Below, piece after piece: positions 1 to 14,330 of a stretch of DNA of 64,000 nucleotides (the stretch's first letter is position 1; each line of letters starts with the position of its first letter). The notes under the pieces are model-generated. The model saw only the letters and a list, made by a program, of their open reading frames with translations, was not told where the DNA came from and did not search any database. This DNA is from Allobosea sp. BK604. Lineage in GTDB: Bacteria; Pseudomonadota; Alphaproteobacteria; Rhizobiales; Beijerinckiaceae. A program made the position numbers and the translations under genes. Location of the stretch: contig NZ_SLZF01000002.1 of the NCBI RefSeq assembly GCF_004341515.1, positions 744,001-808,000 of the forward strand, in the 5' to 3' direction.

Positions 1-146
1 CGCAGCGATTTCGCAGGAGAGGCTGCCTAGCTTAATCCTTGTCCCGGCAAAAACCGGATCGCCCGCTCCAATCCTCCCGAACATGTCAGTGCCTGCGTCA
101 CGGTTGCCGCTTTCGGCGGCAGCGGCCTGCGACTATGTTTACGGCC

Positions 147-323
147 ATGACGCAGCCCGACCAGACGCAGGACGAGAATGCCGTTCCGATCTCGCGGACC
201 GGGCTGCTGCTGCTCGGTGGCGGCGCTGGCGGCCTGCTTCTGACCGGGCTGCTGCTCTGGTGGCGCGAGGGCGACCGGCTCTTCACCGACGGGCTGATCG
301 CCGCCATCGTCGCCTGTTTCTGA
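147..323 (+). CDS. Small membrane protein upstream of SCO1
   Basis: A 58-residue frame starting MTQPDQTQDE with a polar N-terminus, a Gly/Leu-rich hydrophobic segment at about residues 19-39, a charged turn (WWREGDR) and a second short hydrophobic stretch at the C-terminus. This suggests one or two membrane passes. It ends 39 bases before the SCO1-like gene on the same strand, so the two may be co-transcribed. An in-frame ATG at 135 would add four residues; I chose 147 because the sequence from there looks like a natural cytosolic N-terminus. The family is not recognised and no function is claimed. Confidence 0.55.
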   Translation: MTQPDQTQDENAVPISRTGLLLLGGGAGGLLLTGLLLWWREGDRLFTDGLIAAIVACF

Positions 324-362
324 GGCGTCCACCGTTCCGAACCGCCGCCCCGCGAGGATCCC

Positions 363-950
363 TTGAACCGCCGCCTCATCCTGCCCCTCGTCGTCTTCCT
401 GATCGGCGCGCTGGCGCTCGCCGCCGCGGCGATCATCACCTTCAGCCCGCGCCAGCAGGGCCAGAGCGGGACCGCGAGCGTCGGCGGGCCGTTCACCCTG
501 ACCACGGCCGAGGGCAAGCCCCTGACCGACAAGGAACTGCGCGGCGCGCCCTTCCTGGTCTTCTTCGGCTTCACCCATTGTCCGGATGTCTGCCCGACCA
601 AGCTCTTCGAGATTTCGGAGACGCTGCGGGCGGCCGGCACGAAGGGCGACAAGCTCAAGGCGCTGTTCATCAGCGTCGATCCCGAGCGCGACACGCCCGA
701 GGTGATGAAGAGCTATCTCGGCAGCTTCGACCCGCGCATCATCGGCCTGACCGGCAGCCAGGCCGATATCGACGCGACCGTGAAGGCCTATCGCGCCTAT
801 GCCAAGAAGGTGCCGCAGAAGGATGGCGACTACACGATGGACCATACCGCGCTGGTCTACCTGATGGACAAGAGCGGCAATTTCGTCGGCGCATTCAATA
901 TCGAACAGACGCCGGCCCAGTCTGCGGCGGAATGGCTGCGATACCTTTGA
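363..950 (+). CDS. SCO1/SenC/PrrC family copper protein
   Basis: A 195-residue thioredoxin-fold protein of the SCO1/SenC family, which delivers copper to the CuA site of cytochrome c oxidase or acts as a periplasmic thiol reductase. An N-terminal hydrophobic anchor (about residues 4-27) places the rest in the periplasm. The metal-binding set is complete: CPDVC with Cys73 and Cys77, and His161 in the MDHT segment. The start is TTG at 363, chosen because the signal anchor begins there and no better ATG lies in frame. In Rhodobacter the homologous senC/prrC sits inside the regB-regA cluster; here it is about 46 kb from regBA. Confidence 0.92.
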   Translation: MNRRLILPLVVFLIGALALAAAAIITFSPRQQGQSGTASVGGPFTLTTAEGKPLTDKELRGAPFLVFFGFTHCPDVCPTKLFEISETLRAAGTKGDKLKALFISVDPERDTPEVMKSYLGSFDPRIIGLTGSQADIDATVKAYRAYAKKVPQKDGDYTMDHTALVYLMDKSGNFVGAFNIEQTPAQSAAEWLRYL

Positions 951-1066
951 GCCTGAGCCTCGCAGCGCGCGAGGCGTACGCCCGCCCGGGCAGAGCTGAG
1001 TTGCGGCACTCCACAGGCTGAGCACCGGCCGGCCGGGACGTCGCGCAGACTGGCCCCGGGGACCGC

Positions 1067-1663
1067 CTAGCGCGGCGCCGGACCCGGCCCGCTCACGGCG
1101 ACCGGCCCAAGGGGCGACATCAGCACCCCCGGCCCCTCGCGGCGCTGCTCGGGCTCGGCGGCGACGACCATTGCCCAATAGGCCCGGTAGCTGCTGCGCG
1201 GATCCTTGGCCAGCGCGATGCCGAAGCGCGTCGCCTCCGGCATCAGGAGATTGGCATTGTGCCCCGAGGAGGCGCGCCAGCCCGCGAAGGCCTCTTCAGT
1301 CGAATAATAGCCGCCGCCGAGATTCTCGGCGGCCCGCACCGTGTCGAGCCCGGCCGCATTCACCCGCGAGAAGAAGTTGCCGCCGACATCATGCGACAGG
1401 CTGTTGGCCGCGACCATCGCATCGGCCTGACGCTGGGCCATCGCGGTCAGCTTCGGGTCGAGCCGGACCGGGCCGAGGCCCTTCTGGGCGCGATAGGCCG
1501 ACAGCATTTTTGCGGCATCGGCAGGATCGACGCGAACATTGGCGAGGGATTGCAGGGTTTTCTGATCGATCGGCCCGGTCCGCCGCGGCTCACCGGCGCA
1601 GCCTGCGAGAAAGAGCGCCGCGCACAGCCCGAAAGCCCTGAATCCGATCCTGTTCTTCAGCAT
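1067..1663 (-). CDS. CAP/SCP-domain lipoprotein
   Basis: A 198-residue secreted protein with a lipoprotein signal ending in FLAGC (lipid-modified Cys at about residue 22), followed by a CAP (SCP/PR1-like) domain. Visible family features are the helix with AQRQADAMVAANSLSH, the AENLGGGYYSTEEAFAGW segment and the SGHNANLLMP segment that supplies conserved His/Asn residues. Bacterial CAP proteins are extracytoplasmic and mostly of unknown role. The C-terminus is Pro/Gly rich. It is convergent with the SCO1 gene and divergent from the ATP-grasp gene. Confidence 0.85.
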   Translation of the reverse strand: MLKNRIGFRAFGLCAALFLAGCAGEPRRTGPIDQKTLQSLANVRVDPADAAKMLSAYRAQKGLGPVRLDPKLTAMAQRQADAMVAANSLSHDVGGNFFSRVNAAGLDTVRAAENLGGGYYSTEEAFAGWRASSGHNANLLMPEATRFGIALAKDPRSSYRAYWAMVVAAEPEQRREGPGVLMSPLGPVAVSGPGPAPR

Positions 1664-1877
1664 GATTCGCCTTGGCTCGCGTCAGATGCGGCCGCTGTCG
1701 CGCAAGATCATGTCTGCTTTGAGGTCCGTCCAGACGCAGTGCCGGCTATCCGAATGTTCCACGATCGGCAGTGGTAACCCTGAAGAGTGCTCGACGCGGA
1801 CAGCTTCCCTAGGGTCAGGATATCCTCGCGCTTTCACGACTGCCCCGGCAGGCCCGCGTTGAAAGCGGGGGAACGAA

Positions 1878-2960
1878 ATGCCGAAAGCGTTGATACTGGC
1901 CAACGGTTTCCGCCTGCAATATCGGACACTGCGCTGCGCCGCCCCGCTGTTCGAGAGCGTCGAGGTCTATGGCACGAGCGATGCCAGGACGTTGGCGCGC
2001 TCGTTCTGTTGCCGTCGCTTCCATCCGAGCCGATCGGGGCCGGAGGCCTTTGGAACGCCTGCCGATATCGACGCGATCAACGAGATCCTGGTCACACGGG
2101 GGCTGGATTACATCTTGCCGAGCGATGCCGATTCGACGCGCTTCCTCGCCGAGCATCGCGGCGCCCTGGCCGCGACCTGCTATCCCGTGCCCGATGTCGA
2201 GACCTTCGATGCCTTGAACGACAAGGCCCAGTTCGCGCGCCTCTGCGCCCGGCTCGCCGTGCCTCACCCGGAGACACAGCTTTGTGATGACGTGGACGGG
2301 GTCAGGGCGGTGCTGGCGGCAGCCACGCCGGGCAGCCGCTTCGTCGTCAAGCCGCTCGGGCTCTGGGGCAGCCTCGGCGTCGCCATGATCACCGCTGGCG
2401 AGGCCGAGCCGGTGCTGCAATCGCTGAGCTACAGCCCGATCCTGCTGCAGGCCTATATTCCCGGCACCGAATTCACGACCGTCGTGCTCGCCCGGGCCGG
2501 CGCCCTGGAAAAGGTCACGCATTACGCCCGTGAGGGCGGGGCGGTCAGCTTCTTCGACCAGGGCGAGGCGACACAGTTGGCGGGAAAGATCGCCGCCGCC
2601 CTGTCCTATGACGGCGTCATGGTCTTCGATGTCCGCGTCGATCCGGAGGGCCGGCTCTTCCTGATCGAATGCAACCCGCGCTTCTGGTACCGGATGGACG
2701 CGGCCATGCGGGCGGGCGCCAATTTCATCGAATACGGACTCTGGCCCGAGCGTTCGCAGGGGAAAGGGCTTTTCCCGATACGTCCCGTCCGGCTCGACGG
2801 CGCCTCGACCGTACTCGGCCGCTTCATGCGGCCATGGTCGCTGAACGGCAGCGACCGTGCGTTCCTGCGCTTCGTCCTCGCCGATCCGCTGCCGGCCGCG
2901 TTCACGCTCGCGAGCCGGCTCGACCCCCGCCATCAGGCCGCGAACGGCCGCCAGCTTTGA
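1878..2960 (+). CDS. ATP-grasp domain protein
   Basis: A 360-residue cytosolic ATP-grasp enzyme; the superfamily makes acyl-phosphate intermediates to join a carboxylate to an amine or thiol. Seen in order: an N-terminal Rossmann-like half (residues 1-110), the DALNDKAQFARLC segment, the nucleotide-binding RFVVKPLGLWGSLGV strand, an LLQAYIPGTEF hinge, and the metal-binding FLIECNPRFWYRMD motif near residue 265. A GGGGGA ribosome site precedes the ATG. It stands alone, with no amino-acid or peptide pathway neighbours, so the substrate cannot be inferred. It resembles stand-alone carboxylate-amine ligases of the CarB-like group. Confidence 0.85.
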   Translation: MPKALILANGFRLQYRTLRCAAPLFESVEVYGTSDARTLARSFCCRRFHPSRSGPEAFGTPADIDAINEILVTRGLDYILPSDADSTRFLAEHRGALAATCYPVPDVETFDALNDKAQFARLCARLAVPHPETQLCDDVDGVRAVLAAATPGSRFVVKPLGLWGSLGVAMITAGEAEPVLQSLSYSPILLQAYIPGTEFTTVVLARAGALEKVTHYAREGGAVSFFDQGEATQLAGKIAAALSYDGVMVFDVRVDPEGRLFLIECNPRFWYRMDAAMRAGANFIEYGLWPERSQGKGLFPIRPVRLDGASTVLGRFMRPWSLNGSDRAFLRFVLADPLPAAFTLASRLDPRHQAANGRQL

Positions 2961-2970
2961 AGCTCAACAA

Positions 2971-2998
2971 AAAGACCCCGTCAGCAGGGCTGGCGGGG
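2971..2998. terminator. Hairpin terminator between convergent genes
   Basis: Ten-base stem (CCCCGTCAGC pairing with GCTGGCGGGG, one G-T pair) with a 3-base loop, lying 15 bases after the ATP-grasp stop. On the minus strand it is followed by TCTTTTTGTT, so it looks better as a terminator for transcripts arriving leftward from the GH3 gene. The remaining bases to 3198 hold nothing else I can identify. Confidence 0.55.
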
Positions 2999-3198
2999 CC
3001 AGTTTAAGGGGAGGAACAAGCGGGGTTGATCCAGTTACGCCCCGCTGCGCTCCCGAGATGACGCATTTCAAACGCCAGCGCGTCCTTCATTTGCATGGCA
3101 GGCGCGATTGGGTGGAACCGATTGAGTCGAGATCGCCGCGTCCCGTCGGACGCGACGTGGCGATCGATCTCCTTGGTCCTGCATCGAATCTGTCAGAC

Positions 3199-3300
3199 CT
3201 AGAGCATTTCCGCGTTTCTTCGAATCGCGAAAATTATCTATCTACTTGTTTTGACGCATTTTCTTCACGCGAACCGGTATCCACTTCGCTCGAAAATGCT

Positions 3301-3304
<4 letters not shown>
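3199..3304. repeat. Intergenic palindromic repeat, family R1, full copy
   Basis: A 106-bp element bounded by inverted termini, CTAGAGCATTTCCG at the left and the complement of CTAGAGCATTTTCG at the right (13 of 14 match). The right half contains a nested hairpin with GCATTTTC/GAAAATGC and AGCGAA/TTCGC arms. Further copies lie at 49024-49127 (full length), 42701-42776 (internally deleted) and 57532-57569 (right end only). This is a widespread type of intergenic repeat in Rhizobiales. The GH3 stop codon (minus strand, 3301-3303) lies inside the right CTAG end. Confidence 0.85.
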
Positions 3305-5700
<2,396 letters not shown>

Positions 5701-5877
5701 GCTGAGTTTGTTCACTTCGATGATAGGCGCCGCAGACGGCGCAGATGCGGGTCGAGGTGTTCGGCGCTCATCCTTGACCCTTATGTCGATGATAGGCATT
5801 TGTGCTCGTGCGCGCCGCCGCCGACGCAGGACGCGCGCGCGCCGCCCTGCCATTTGGGCCTTTGTAGAGGAGCTTCT

Positions 5878-7560
5878 GTGAATTTGTCGACTCGTCCCGC
5901 AGTCGGGCCCTGCGATCTGGCCCGACGCTCCCCGACCTGGCGCATCTCAACTTCGGTTCTGGGCTGGCTGACTGCCGGAGCCCTCACACTTGCCACGCCG
6001 GCCTTCGCGCAGGAACTGCCGACCGGCTTCGGGCTGGACAAGGTGATGGCCAGGGCGAAGGCGCTGGCCGACACGCCCTATGTCGCCCCGGTCAGCAACC
6101 TGCCCGACGTCTTCAGCAAGATGCAGTTCGCGGACTACATGAAGATCCAGCCGCGGCGCGAACGCTTCGCCTGGGCAGATCTCGACACGCCATTCCAGTT
6201 GGCCTTCTACCATCAGGGCATGCAGTTCAGCACGCCGGTGAAGATCAACGAGATCGTCGGCGGGAACGTCCAGGAAATTCCCTACGATCCCGGCCGCTTC
6301 GCCTTCGGCGACCTGCATTTCGACCGCGAGCAGACCAGCAAGCTCGGCTGGGCAGGGTTTCGGGTGACCTACCCGATCAACCAGCCCGGCAAGGACGACG
6401 AGATCATGAGCGTGCTGGGCGCGAGCTATTTCCGCGTCATCGGCAAGCACCAGATCTACGGGCTCTCGGGCCGGGGCCTGGCCATCGACACCGGCCTGCC
6501 GATCGCCGAGGAATTCCCGGCCTTCCGCGAGTTCTGGATCCGCCGCCCGACGCAGCAGGACCGGTCCATCACCTTCTATGCCTTGCTCGATTCACCGCGG
6601 GCGACCGGCGCCTATGAGTTCACCCTGACGCCCGGCGACGACACGATGCTCGACGTCAAGGCCCGCGTCTTCATGCGTCCGGGCGGGAAGCCGGCGGCGC
6701 TCGGCATCGCGCCGCTGACCAGCATGTTCCTCCACGGCCCCAACCAGCCGCCGCCAAACTATAATTTCCGCCCAGCGATCCACGATTCCAACGGCCTTGC
6801 GATCCATACCGGGGACGGCGAGTGGATCTGGCGCCCTCTGAACAACCCTCAGATGGTCGCCGTCAGCAATTTCGCCGTCGAGAATCCGAAGGGCTTTGGC
6901 CTGCTGCAGCGCGGCCGGGCCTTTTCGCGCTACGAGGACCTCAAGGACCGCTACGACCTGCGCCCGAGCGCCTGGATCGAGCCGACCAACGACTGGGGCA
7001 AGGGCCATGTCCGCCTCGTCGAGATCCCGACCGCCGACGAGACCAACGACAATATCGTCGCGCTCTGGGCGCCGGAGACGCTCCCTCCCCCCGGCCAGCC
7101 GATGCAGTTCGACTACCGCATGCACTGGACCATGGACGAGCCGGCGATCATGAAGGACGGGCTGTCCTATGTCTGGCAGACCTTACGCGGCACCGGAGAG
7201 ATCTATCAATCCAACCTCATCCGGGCCCATGACGGCACGCTCGCCTTCCTGGTCGATTTCAAGGGCCAGTCGCTGAGCGATCTCCCGTCCGGCGCGCCGG
7301 TCACCGCCCGCGTCAGCGCCAATGACAACGTCGAGATCGTCGGGTCGGAGCTTCAGCCCAACCCCGCCATCAATGGCTGGCGCCTGACCTATCGGGTCAA
7401 GGTCAAGGATCCGACCGAGGTGTCCGAGCTGCGCGCCGCGCTGGAGCTGGAGGGGCGCAGCCTGAGCGAAACCTGGAGCTTCCAGCTTCCGCCCCTGCCG
7501 GCCAGCATGTCCGCCAAGGAGCGGGAGCGCTACCTCAACCTCTTCAAGACGATGGAGTAG
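5878..7560 (+). CDS. opgG: Periplasmic glucan protein OpgG/MdoG family
   Basis: A 560-residue exported protein of the OpgG/OpgD family, which shapes osmoregulated periplasmic glucans; family members are now known to include beta-1,2-glucanases (GH186). A signal peptide covers about residues 1-44, ending TPAFAQ. The mature part begins [16 protein letters not shown], with family segments [40 protein letters not shown] and EFWIRRP. The start is GTG 5878, preceded by AGAGGAG at six bases; an ATG at 5800 is in frame but lacks a ribosome site. The usual partner, the opgH glucosyltransferase, is absent; the divergent neighbour is a periplasmic GH3 glucosidase. Confidence 0.93.
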   Translation: MNLSTRPAVGPCDLARRSPTWRISTSVLGWLTAGALTLATPAFAQELPTGFGLDKVMARAKALADTPYVAPVSNLPDVFSKMQFADYMKIQPRRERFAWADLDTPFQLAFYHQGMQFSTPVKINEIVGGNVQEIPYDPGRFAFGDLHFDREQTSKLGWAGFRVTYPINQPGKDDEIMSVLGASYFRVIGKHQIYGLSGRGLAIDTGLPIAEEFPAFREFWIRRPTQQDRSITFYALLDSPRATGAYEFTLTPGDDTMLDVKARVFMRPGGKPAALGIAPLTSMFLHGPNQPPPNYNFRPAIHDSNGLAIHTGDGEWIWRPLNNPQMVAVSNFAVENPKGFGLLQRGRAFSRYEDLKDRYDLRPSAWIEPTNDWGKGHVRLVEIPTADETNDNIVALWAPETLPPPGQPMQFDYRMHWTMDEPAIMKDGLSYVWQTLRGTGEIYQSNLIRAHDGTLAFLVDFKGQSLSDLPSGAPVTARVSANDNVEIVGSELQPNPAINGWRLTYRVKVKDPTEVSELRAALELEGRSLSETWSFQLPPLPASMSAKERERYLNLFKTME

Positions 7561-7721
7561 CATCAGCCGCCGGAGCGAACGCTTCGGCGGCATGCGTTCA
7601 TGCGTCGAGACGGAATGCAGCGGTGCAAATTCCGAAGCCGTTGCGAGCGGGCAGGCTGGAGCAAGCTGACGTCCAGCCGATTCGGGGCCTGCATCATCTA
7701 TCCTGGCGGCGGCGAAACGAG

Positions 7722-7868
7722 ATGGCCATGCTGAGACTCATCGGCGCCTGCCTCATCGGCCTGACGATCTCCGCCTGCGTCGCCACGGGATCCGAGACCG
7801 AGGGCGGCAAGCCCATCTGCGAAACCCATTCGATCGGCAATGGCCAGACGTTGACGGAGTGTCGGTAG
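7722..7868 (+). CDS. Small lipoprotein (48 aa)
   Basis: A 48-residue frame MAMLRLIGACLIG with a hydrophobic stretch and a lipobox ISAC (Cys at residue 19). The mature peptide would be about 30 residues with two more cysteines (ICETHS and TECR). The length and lipobox suggest a secreted small lipoprotein. A second ATG at 7728 is equally possible as start. It lies 161 bases after opgG on the same strand; the gap between them shows no clear terminator. The family is not recognised. Confidence 0.55.
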   Translation: MAMLRLIGACLIGLTISACVATGSETEGGKPICETHSIGNGQTLTECR

Positions 7869-8002
7869 GCCGACCGAGACGCAGCATCCACCGCGACGAC
7901 TCAGGCGGGATTAGCGGCGGGCTATTGAGAGATTGCAGCCAATCGCAGCGAATGGCCGATAACGGCCCGAGACATGCTGCAAGGTTTTCGCTGGAGGAGA
8001 TT

Positions 8003-8078
<76 letters not shown>

Positions 8079-8255
8079 ACTTGCTGGCCGATTTGGGGAT
8101 CGGCCGGGTCTTCCGCGTTCATCCGTCCTGTGCGTCACCGCTTCGGGGCCGGATCACTCGCTCGCCGCAACCGCGGCGCAGCGCTCTATAGGCGGGGTTG
8201 CTCCGAGACACAAGCACCCATGTGACGGTTTTCCGTCAATTCTTTTCGAGGCGCC

Positions 8256-8651
8256 TCAGACGTCCTCTTCGCCCTCGATATCGCCGTCAATCAGGTCGGA
8301 AACGTCGTCGTCGCCTTCCTCATCCTCCTCGAGGAAGGTGTCGTCCTCCTCCGGCGCGATATCGTCATCGACTTCGATATCGTCCTCGCTGGTGACGACG
8401 GTTTCCTTCTCGGCCGTCTCGGCATCGGCCTCATCGAGCGACACGAGCTCGACATTGCCCTCGGCGGCCTCGGTCTCTTCCTCGTCATCGGCCGGCTTCG
8501 GCGGCGCCGCCTTGGTGGCCTGCGGCTCGAACATCGAGCGCGGGAAAGCCTGCCCCGTATAGGGGGAGACGATGGGATCCTTGTTCAGATCGTAGAATTT
8601 GCGCCCCGTGGTCGGGCAAACGCGCTTCGTACCAAGTTCCGGTTTCGCCAC
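8256..8651 (-). CDS. FYDLN-acid family protein (TIGR02300)
   Basis: A 131-residue protein with a conserved N-terminal block MAKPELGTKRVCPTTG-RKFYDLNKDPIVSP, including the FYDLN motif that names the family, followed by an extremely acidic low-complexity tail from about residue 55 to the end. The function of the family is unknown; it is restricted largely to alphaproteobacteria. It lies divergent from aroA, a neighbourhood that I recognise from other Rhizobiales. The single CPTTGRKF segment resembles a degenerate zinc-ribbon knuckle, but only one Cys is present. Confidence 0.93.
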   Translation of the reverse strand: MAKPELGTKRVCPTTGRKFYDLNKDPIVSPYTGQAFPRSMFEPQATKAAPPKPADDEEETEAAEGNVELVSLDEADAETAEKETVVTSEDDIEVDDDIAPEEDDTFLEEDEEGDDDVSDLIDGDIEGEEDV

Positions 8652-8778
8652 TGCGTCGGACCTTCAAGTTCGGACATGTTCTGAAAAGCAGGCGCGTCCG
8701 TTAGTCGGGTGGGACCGCCCTGTCAAATACTGATTTGGCTTTGTTCCCTGCGTGACGCAAGCGTGACGCTCATGCTAG

Positions 8779-10826
<2,048 letters not shown>

Positions 10827-10903
10827 GCCTGCACAGCTTTCGCCCTTGGCGAGAACGCAAACGAGGCGCACACTCCCGTCACAGGACGATGACGGAGGTG
10901 GCG

Positions 10904-11716
10904 ATGCGGCGTTGGCTGTTCGGTCTCTTGAGTCTCGCGGCGGCCGGGCTCTGCACCGGCTCGGCGCCGAATGCGCAACAACCATCGGCACCGACTGACG
11001 AGGTCGATGTCGCGCTCGTGCTCGCGGTCGACGTCTCCTATTCGATGGATATCGACGAGCTGGCGCTGCAGCGGAACGGCTATATCGAGGCCTTCCGCTC
11101 GCCGCAGCTGCACCAGGCCATTGCCAAGGGCGCGATCGGCAAGATCGCCGTGACCTATTTCGAATGGGCCGGCGGCAATTTCCAGTTCGTGGTGAAGCCC
11201 TGGACGATCATCGACACACCGCAATCGGCGATCGCCTTCGCCGAGGAGCTGGGCGAGGCGCCGACGCGGCGTGGGCGGCGAACCTCGATCTCCGGCGCCA
11301 TCGACCTCGGCATGTCGCTGCTCGACCAGGCCAATGTCACGGCGATGCGCCGGGTAATCGATATCTCCGGCGACGGCGCCAACAATGACGGGCGGCCGGT
11401 GACGGCGGCGCGCGACGAGGCCCGCGACAAGGGCATCAGCATCAACGGCCTGCCGGTGATGCTGAAGCAGGCGAGCTATTTCGACATCGACAATCTCGAC
11501 GTCTACTACGAGGACTGCGTCATCACCGGCATCGGCGCCTTCGTGATCCCGATCCGCGAACGCCACCAGTTCGTCGACGCGACGCGGACCAAGCTGGTGC
11601 GCGAGATCGCCGAGCTGCCAGCCGGCGAGGCGCTGATCCAGAAGGCGCAGGCGCAAAAGCCGCGCACCGAATGCCTGGCGGGCGAGCGGCAATGGCGCGA
11701 CCGGATGGGGAATTGA
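10904..11716 (+). CDS. Exported von Willebrand A-domain protein (DUF1194)
   Basis: A 270-residue protein with a signal peptide (MRRWLFGLLSLAAAGL, cleaved near NAQQ) and a DUF1194 vWA-like domain. The metal-ion-dependent adhesion site is seen as DVSYSM near residue 45, and the later conserved DISGDGANNDG segment near 152. The protein is periplasmic or surface-exposed, and the function is unknown. The start is ATG 10904, because GGAGG lies five bases upstream; the in-frame ATG at 10889 has no comparable site. It ends six bases before the convergent hrpB stop. Confidence 0.88.
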   Translation: MRRWLFGLLSLAAAGLCTGSAPNAQQPSAPTDEVDVALVLAVDVSYSMDIDELALQRNGYIEAFRSPQLHQAIAKGAIGKIAVTYFEWAGGNFQFVVKPWTIIDTPQSAIAFAEELGEAPTRRGRRTSISGAIDLGMSLLDQANVTAMRRVIDISGDGANNDGRPVTAARDEARDKGISINGLPVMLKQASYFDIDNLDVYYEDCVITGIGAFVIPIRERHQFVDATRTKLVREIAELPAGEALIQKAQAQKPRTECLAGERQWRDRMGN

Positions 11717-11722
11717 GGGCGC

Positions 11723-14227
11723 TCAGGTTCCGCGCGGTTTAGCCCGCGTCGTCGGCAGCGCGGCAGCTGGATCGTCTGGCCAGAGATGGCGCGGGTAGCG
11801 GCCTTTCATCTCCGTCTTCACGGAAGACCACGAGCCGCGCCAGAAGCCGGGCAGGTCACGCGTCACCTGGATCGGCCGATGGGCCGGCGACAGCAGCTCC
11901 AGCACCAGCGGCACCCGGCCACCCGCGAGCGAAGGGTGATGGGCGAGGCCATAGAGCTCCTGCACCCTGACCGAAATCGTCGGGCCGGCCTCGGCGGCAT
12001 AGTCGACGGCAAGGTTCGAGCCGGTCGGCGCCGCGAAATGGGTCGGCGCCTCCGCATCGAGCCGGCGCTTCAGGTCCCAGGGCAGGAGCTCGGCAAGAGC
12101 TGACTCGAGGTCCGAGGGGTCGATCGCGGAGAGTGCGCTGCGCCCCTCGATATGGGGAGCAAGCCAAAGCTCCGGCTCGGCGGCAAGCCCGGTATCGGAA
12201 AGGTCCGGCCAGGGATTGTCGCCGCCGGCATTGGCCGCCTTGCGCAGGAAATCGGCGCGTTCGCGCAGCTGAAGCTGGCCCTTGCTCCAGGGCAGGAGAT
12301 TGATGCCGAGCGCGGCGATGCCCTTGGCGAGGATCGCGGCATTTTCGGGCGTGGGTTCGACCGGGAGCGGCCGTTCGGCCAAGGCGAGCGCGCCATAGCG
12401 CCGGACGGCACGTGAGCGCAACGCGCGGGCGTTGCGGTCGAAGCTGGTCTCGGTGCCCTCCACGAGCGCGACCGGAGCAAGGCCTTCGCTTGCCAGCCGC
12501 ATGATCTCATCCTCGCCGATCGCGGCCGCGCCGGTGATGCGGGCCTGCTGGGCGACACCGGTCATATCGGCGACGACGAGCCAGGGTTCGCGCGTCAGGC
12601 GTTGGCTCGGCTCCAGCGCGGCGCCGCGGCCATTGGCGAGGAGATACTGGCCAGAACCCGGTGTGCGCGCCCTGGCGACACGGTCGGGATAGGCGAGCGC
12701 GAGCAGGAAGCCGGGCGAGAGCGCCATGTCCTGCCGGAGCGGGCTCGCCTTTTCCGCCAATCGTGCCCAGCCCTCGGCGAGGCGGCGCATGTCGGCGGCG
12801 CGGCCGCCGCGTTCGCGCCCCATGCGCTCGGCCCGCTCGGCAAGGTCGATGCCGTCCCCGCCGAGGCCACGCTCGACCAGCACGGCAGCCAGATCGGCGG
12901 CGGGTCCGGCCTGGCCGTAATGCGCAGCCGCCACGACCATGCGTGCCAGGCGCGGCGGCAGGGGCAGGGCCTGGAGCGCGCGGCCATCCGGCGTGATCCG
13001 GCCATCGCCGTCGAGCGCGGCGAGCGCGAGCAGCAACGCGCGCGCCTCCTTCAGCGCGGGCGCGGGCGGCGCGTCGAGGAAGGCGAGGCTCGCGGGGTCG
13101 GTCACGCCCCAGGCGGCGCAATCGAGCAGGAGCGGGCTGAGATCGGCCGAGAGGATCTCGGGCCGCGTGAAGGCTTCCAGCGCGCCGGTGCCGGCCTCCT
13201 CCCAGAGCCGGTAGCAGATGCCGGGCTCGGTGCGGCCAGCGCGACCACGACGCTGGTCGCTGGCGGCGCGGCTGGCCCGGCGCGTCTCCAGGCGGGTGAT
13301 GCCGATATCGGGCTCATAGACCGGGATACGCGCCAGGCCGGAATCGATGACGACGCGCACGCCCTCGATGGTCAGCGAGGTCTCGGCGATCGAGGTCGCC
13401 AGCACGATCTTGCGCCTGCCCTTCGCCGCCGGCAGCACGGCGCGGTCCTGCTCCTGCTGGTCGAGCGCGCCGTAGAGCGGGGCGATCTCGACGGCGGGGT
13501 CACGCAGGCGTTCGCGCAGACGCTCCTCGACACGCCTGATCTCGCCCTGGCCCGGCAGGAAGACGAGGAGCGAGCCGGCCTGCTCGTTCAGCGCCTGCAA
13601 GGCGGCGTCGGTGACCTGGTCTTCGATACGCTTCAGCGGGTCGCGGCTGAGATAGCGGGTCTCGACGGGAAAGGCGCGGCCCTCGCTCTCGATCACGGGC
13701 GCCTGGCCCAGGAGCCTGGCGACGCGGGCGCCGTCGAGTGTCGCCGACATCACGAGGATGCGCAGGTCTTCGCGCAGGCCGCCCTGCGCATCGAGCGCCA
13801 GGGCCAGGCCGAAATCGGCATCGAGCGAGCGCTCATGGAATTCGTCGAAGAGCACGGCGGCGACGCCGTCCAACCCGGGATCGTCCAGGATCATCCGGGC
13901 GAAAACGCCCTCGGTGACGACCTCGATCCGTGTCTTCGGCCCGATCTTCGAGCCGAGCCGGACGCGCAGGCCGACCGTCTCGCCGACACGTTCTCCGAGC
14001 GTCTGCGCCATGCGGTTGGCGGCGCCGCGGGCCGCGAGCCGGCGGGGCTCGAGCAGGATGAGCTTGCCGCCTTTCGTCCAAGCCTCGTCGAGCAGGGCGA
14101 GCGGCACGCGCGTCGTCTTGCCGGCGCCGGGCGGAGCGACAAGCACGGCATTGGGCGCAGCCGCAAGCGCCTTGGCGAGGTCGCCGAGAACGGCATCGAT
14201 GGGGAGAGGGCTATCGAAGGCGCGCAT
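11723..14227 (-). CDS. hrpB: ATP-dependent helicase HrpB
   Basis: An 834-residue DEAH/RHA-family helicase. Walker A APPGAGKTT (31-39), motif II DEFH (128-131), motif III VMSATLDG (about 158), then the second RecA domain with LVFLPGQGEIRRVEERL, TSIAETSLTIEGV and DQRRGRAGRTEPG. The helicase-associated domain follows, then the HrpB-specific C-terminal domain (about 690-834). The enzyme is a presumed RNA helicase; no essential role is assigned in most bacteria. Length and domain order match the family. A family R2 repeat starts four bases upstream of its start codon. Confidence 0.96.
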   Translation of the reverse strand: MRAFDSPLPIDAVLGDLAKALAAAPNAVLVAPPGAGKTTRVPLALLDEAWTKGGKLILLEPRRLAARGAANRMAQTLGERVGETVGLRVRLGSKIGPKTRIEVVTEGVFARMILDDPGLDGVAAVLFDEFHERSLDADFGLALALDAQGGLREDLRILVMSATLDGARVARLLGQAPVIESEGRAFPVETRYLSRDPLKRIEDQVTDAALQALNEQAGSLLVFLPGQGEIRRVEERLRERLRDPAVEIAPLYGALDQQEQDRAVLPAAKGRRKIVLATSIAETSLTIEGVRVVIDSGLARIPVYEPDIGITRLETRRASRAASDQRRGRAGRTEPGICYRLWEEAGTGALEAFTRPEILSADLSPLLLDCAAWGVTDPASLAFLDAPPAPALKEARALLLALAALDGDGRITPDGRALQALPLPPRLARMVVAAAHYGQAGPAADLAAVLVERGLGGDGIDLAERAERMGRERGGRAADMRRLAEGWARLAEKASPLRQDMALSPGFLLALAYPDRVARARTPGSGQYLLANGRGAALEPSQRLTREPWLVVADMTGVAQQARITGAAAIGEDEIMRLASEGLAPVALVEGTETSFDRNARALRSRAVRRYGALALAERPLPVEPTPENAAILAKGIAALGINLLPWSKGQLQLRERADFLRKAANAGGDNPWPDLSDTGLAAEPELWLAPHIEGRSALSAIDPSDLESALAELLPWDLKRRLDAEAPTHFAAPTGSNLAVDYAAEAGPTISVRVQELYGLAHHPSLAGGRVPLVLELLSPAHRPIQVTRDLPGFWRGSWSSVKTEMKGRYPRHLWPDDPAAALPTTRAKPRGT

Positions 14228-14230
14228 AAA

Positions 14231-14276
14231 GCATGTTCCGCAGAAGTGGCATGCACTTTTGCGATAAGAACATGCT
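14231..14276. repeat. Palindromic intergenic repeat, family R2
   Basis: A 46-bp imperfect palindrome with GCATGTTC/GAACATGC outer arms and an inner stem CGCAGAAGTG/CACTTTTGCG around a short loop. It sits directly upstream of the hrpB start. A degraded relative (GAGCATGTTCGGCAAAAG) begins near 48233 after regB. Confidence 0.7.
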
Positions 14277-14330
14277 CAAACAACCACTTCGCGATGTGGC
14301 GCAGGCAGCGCCCGCGCGCAAGCGCCGCGC

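Noticed and set aside
1..30. Frame 1 ends RSDFAGEAA-stop at 28-30, possibly the tail of a gene entering from the left
   Set aside because: Only nine codons are visible; nothing supports it beyond an open frame.
27..1178. 383-codon open frame on the minus strand
   Set aside because: It lies opposite the SCO1 gene and the small membrane protein, is Arg/Gly-rich and has no family likeness; antisense shadow of high-GC coding DNA.
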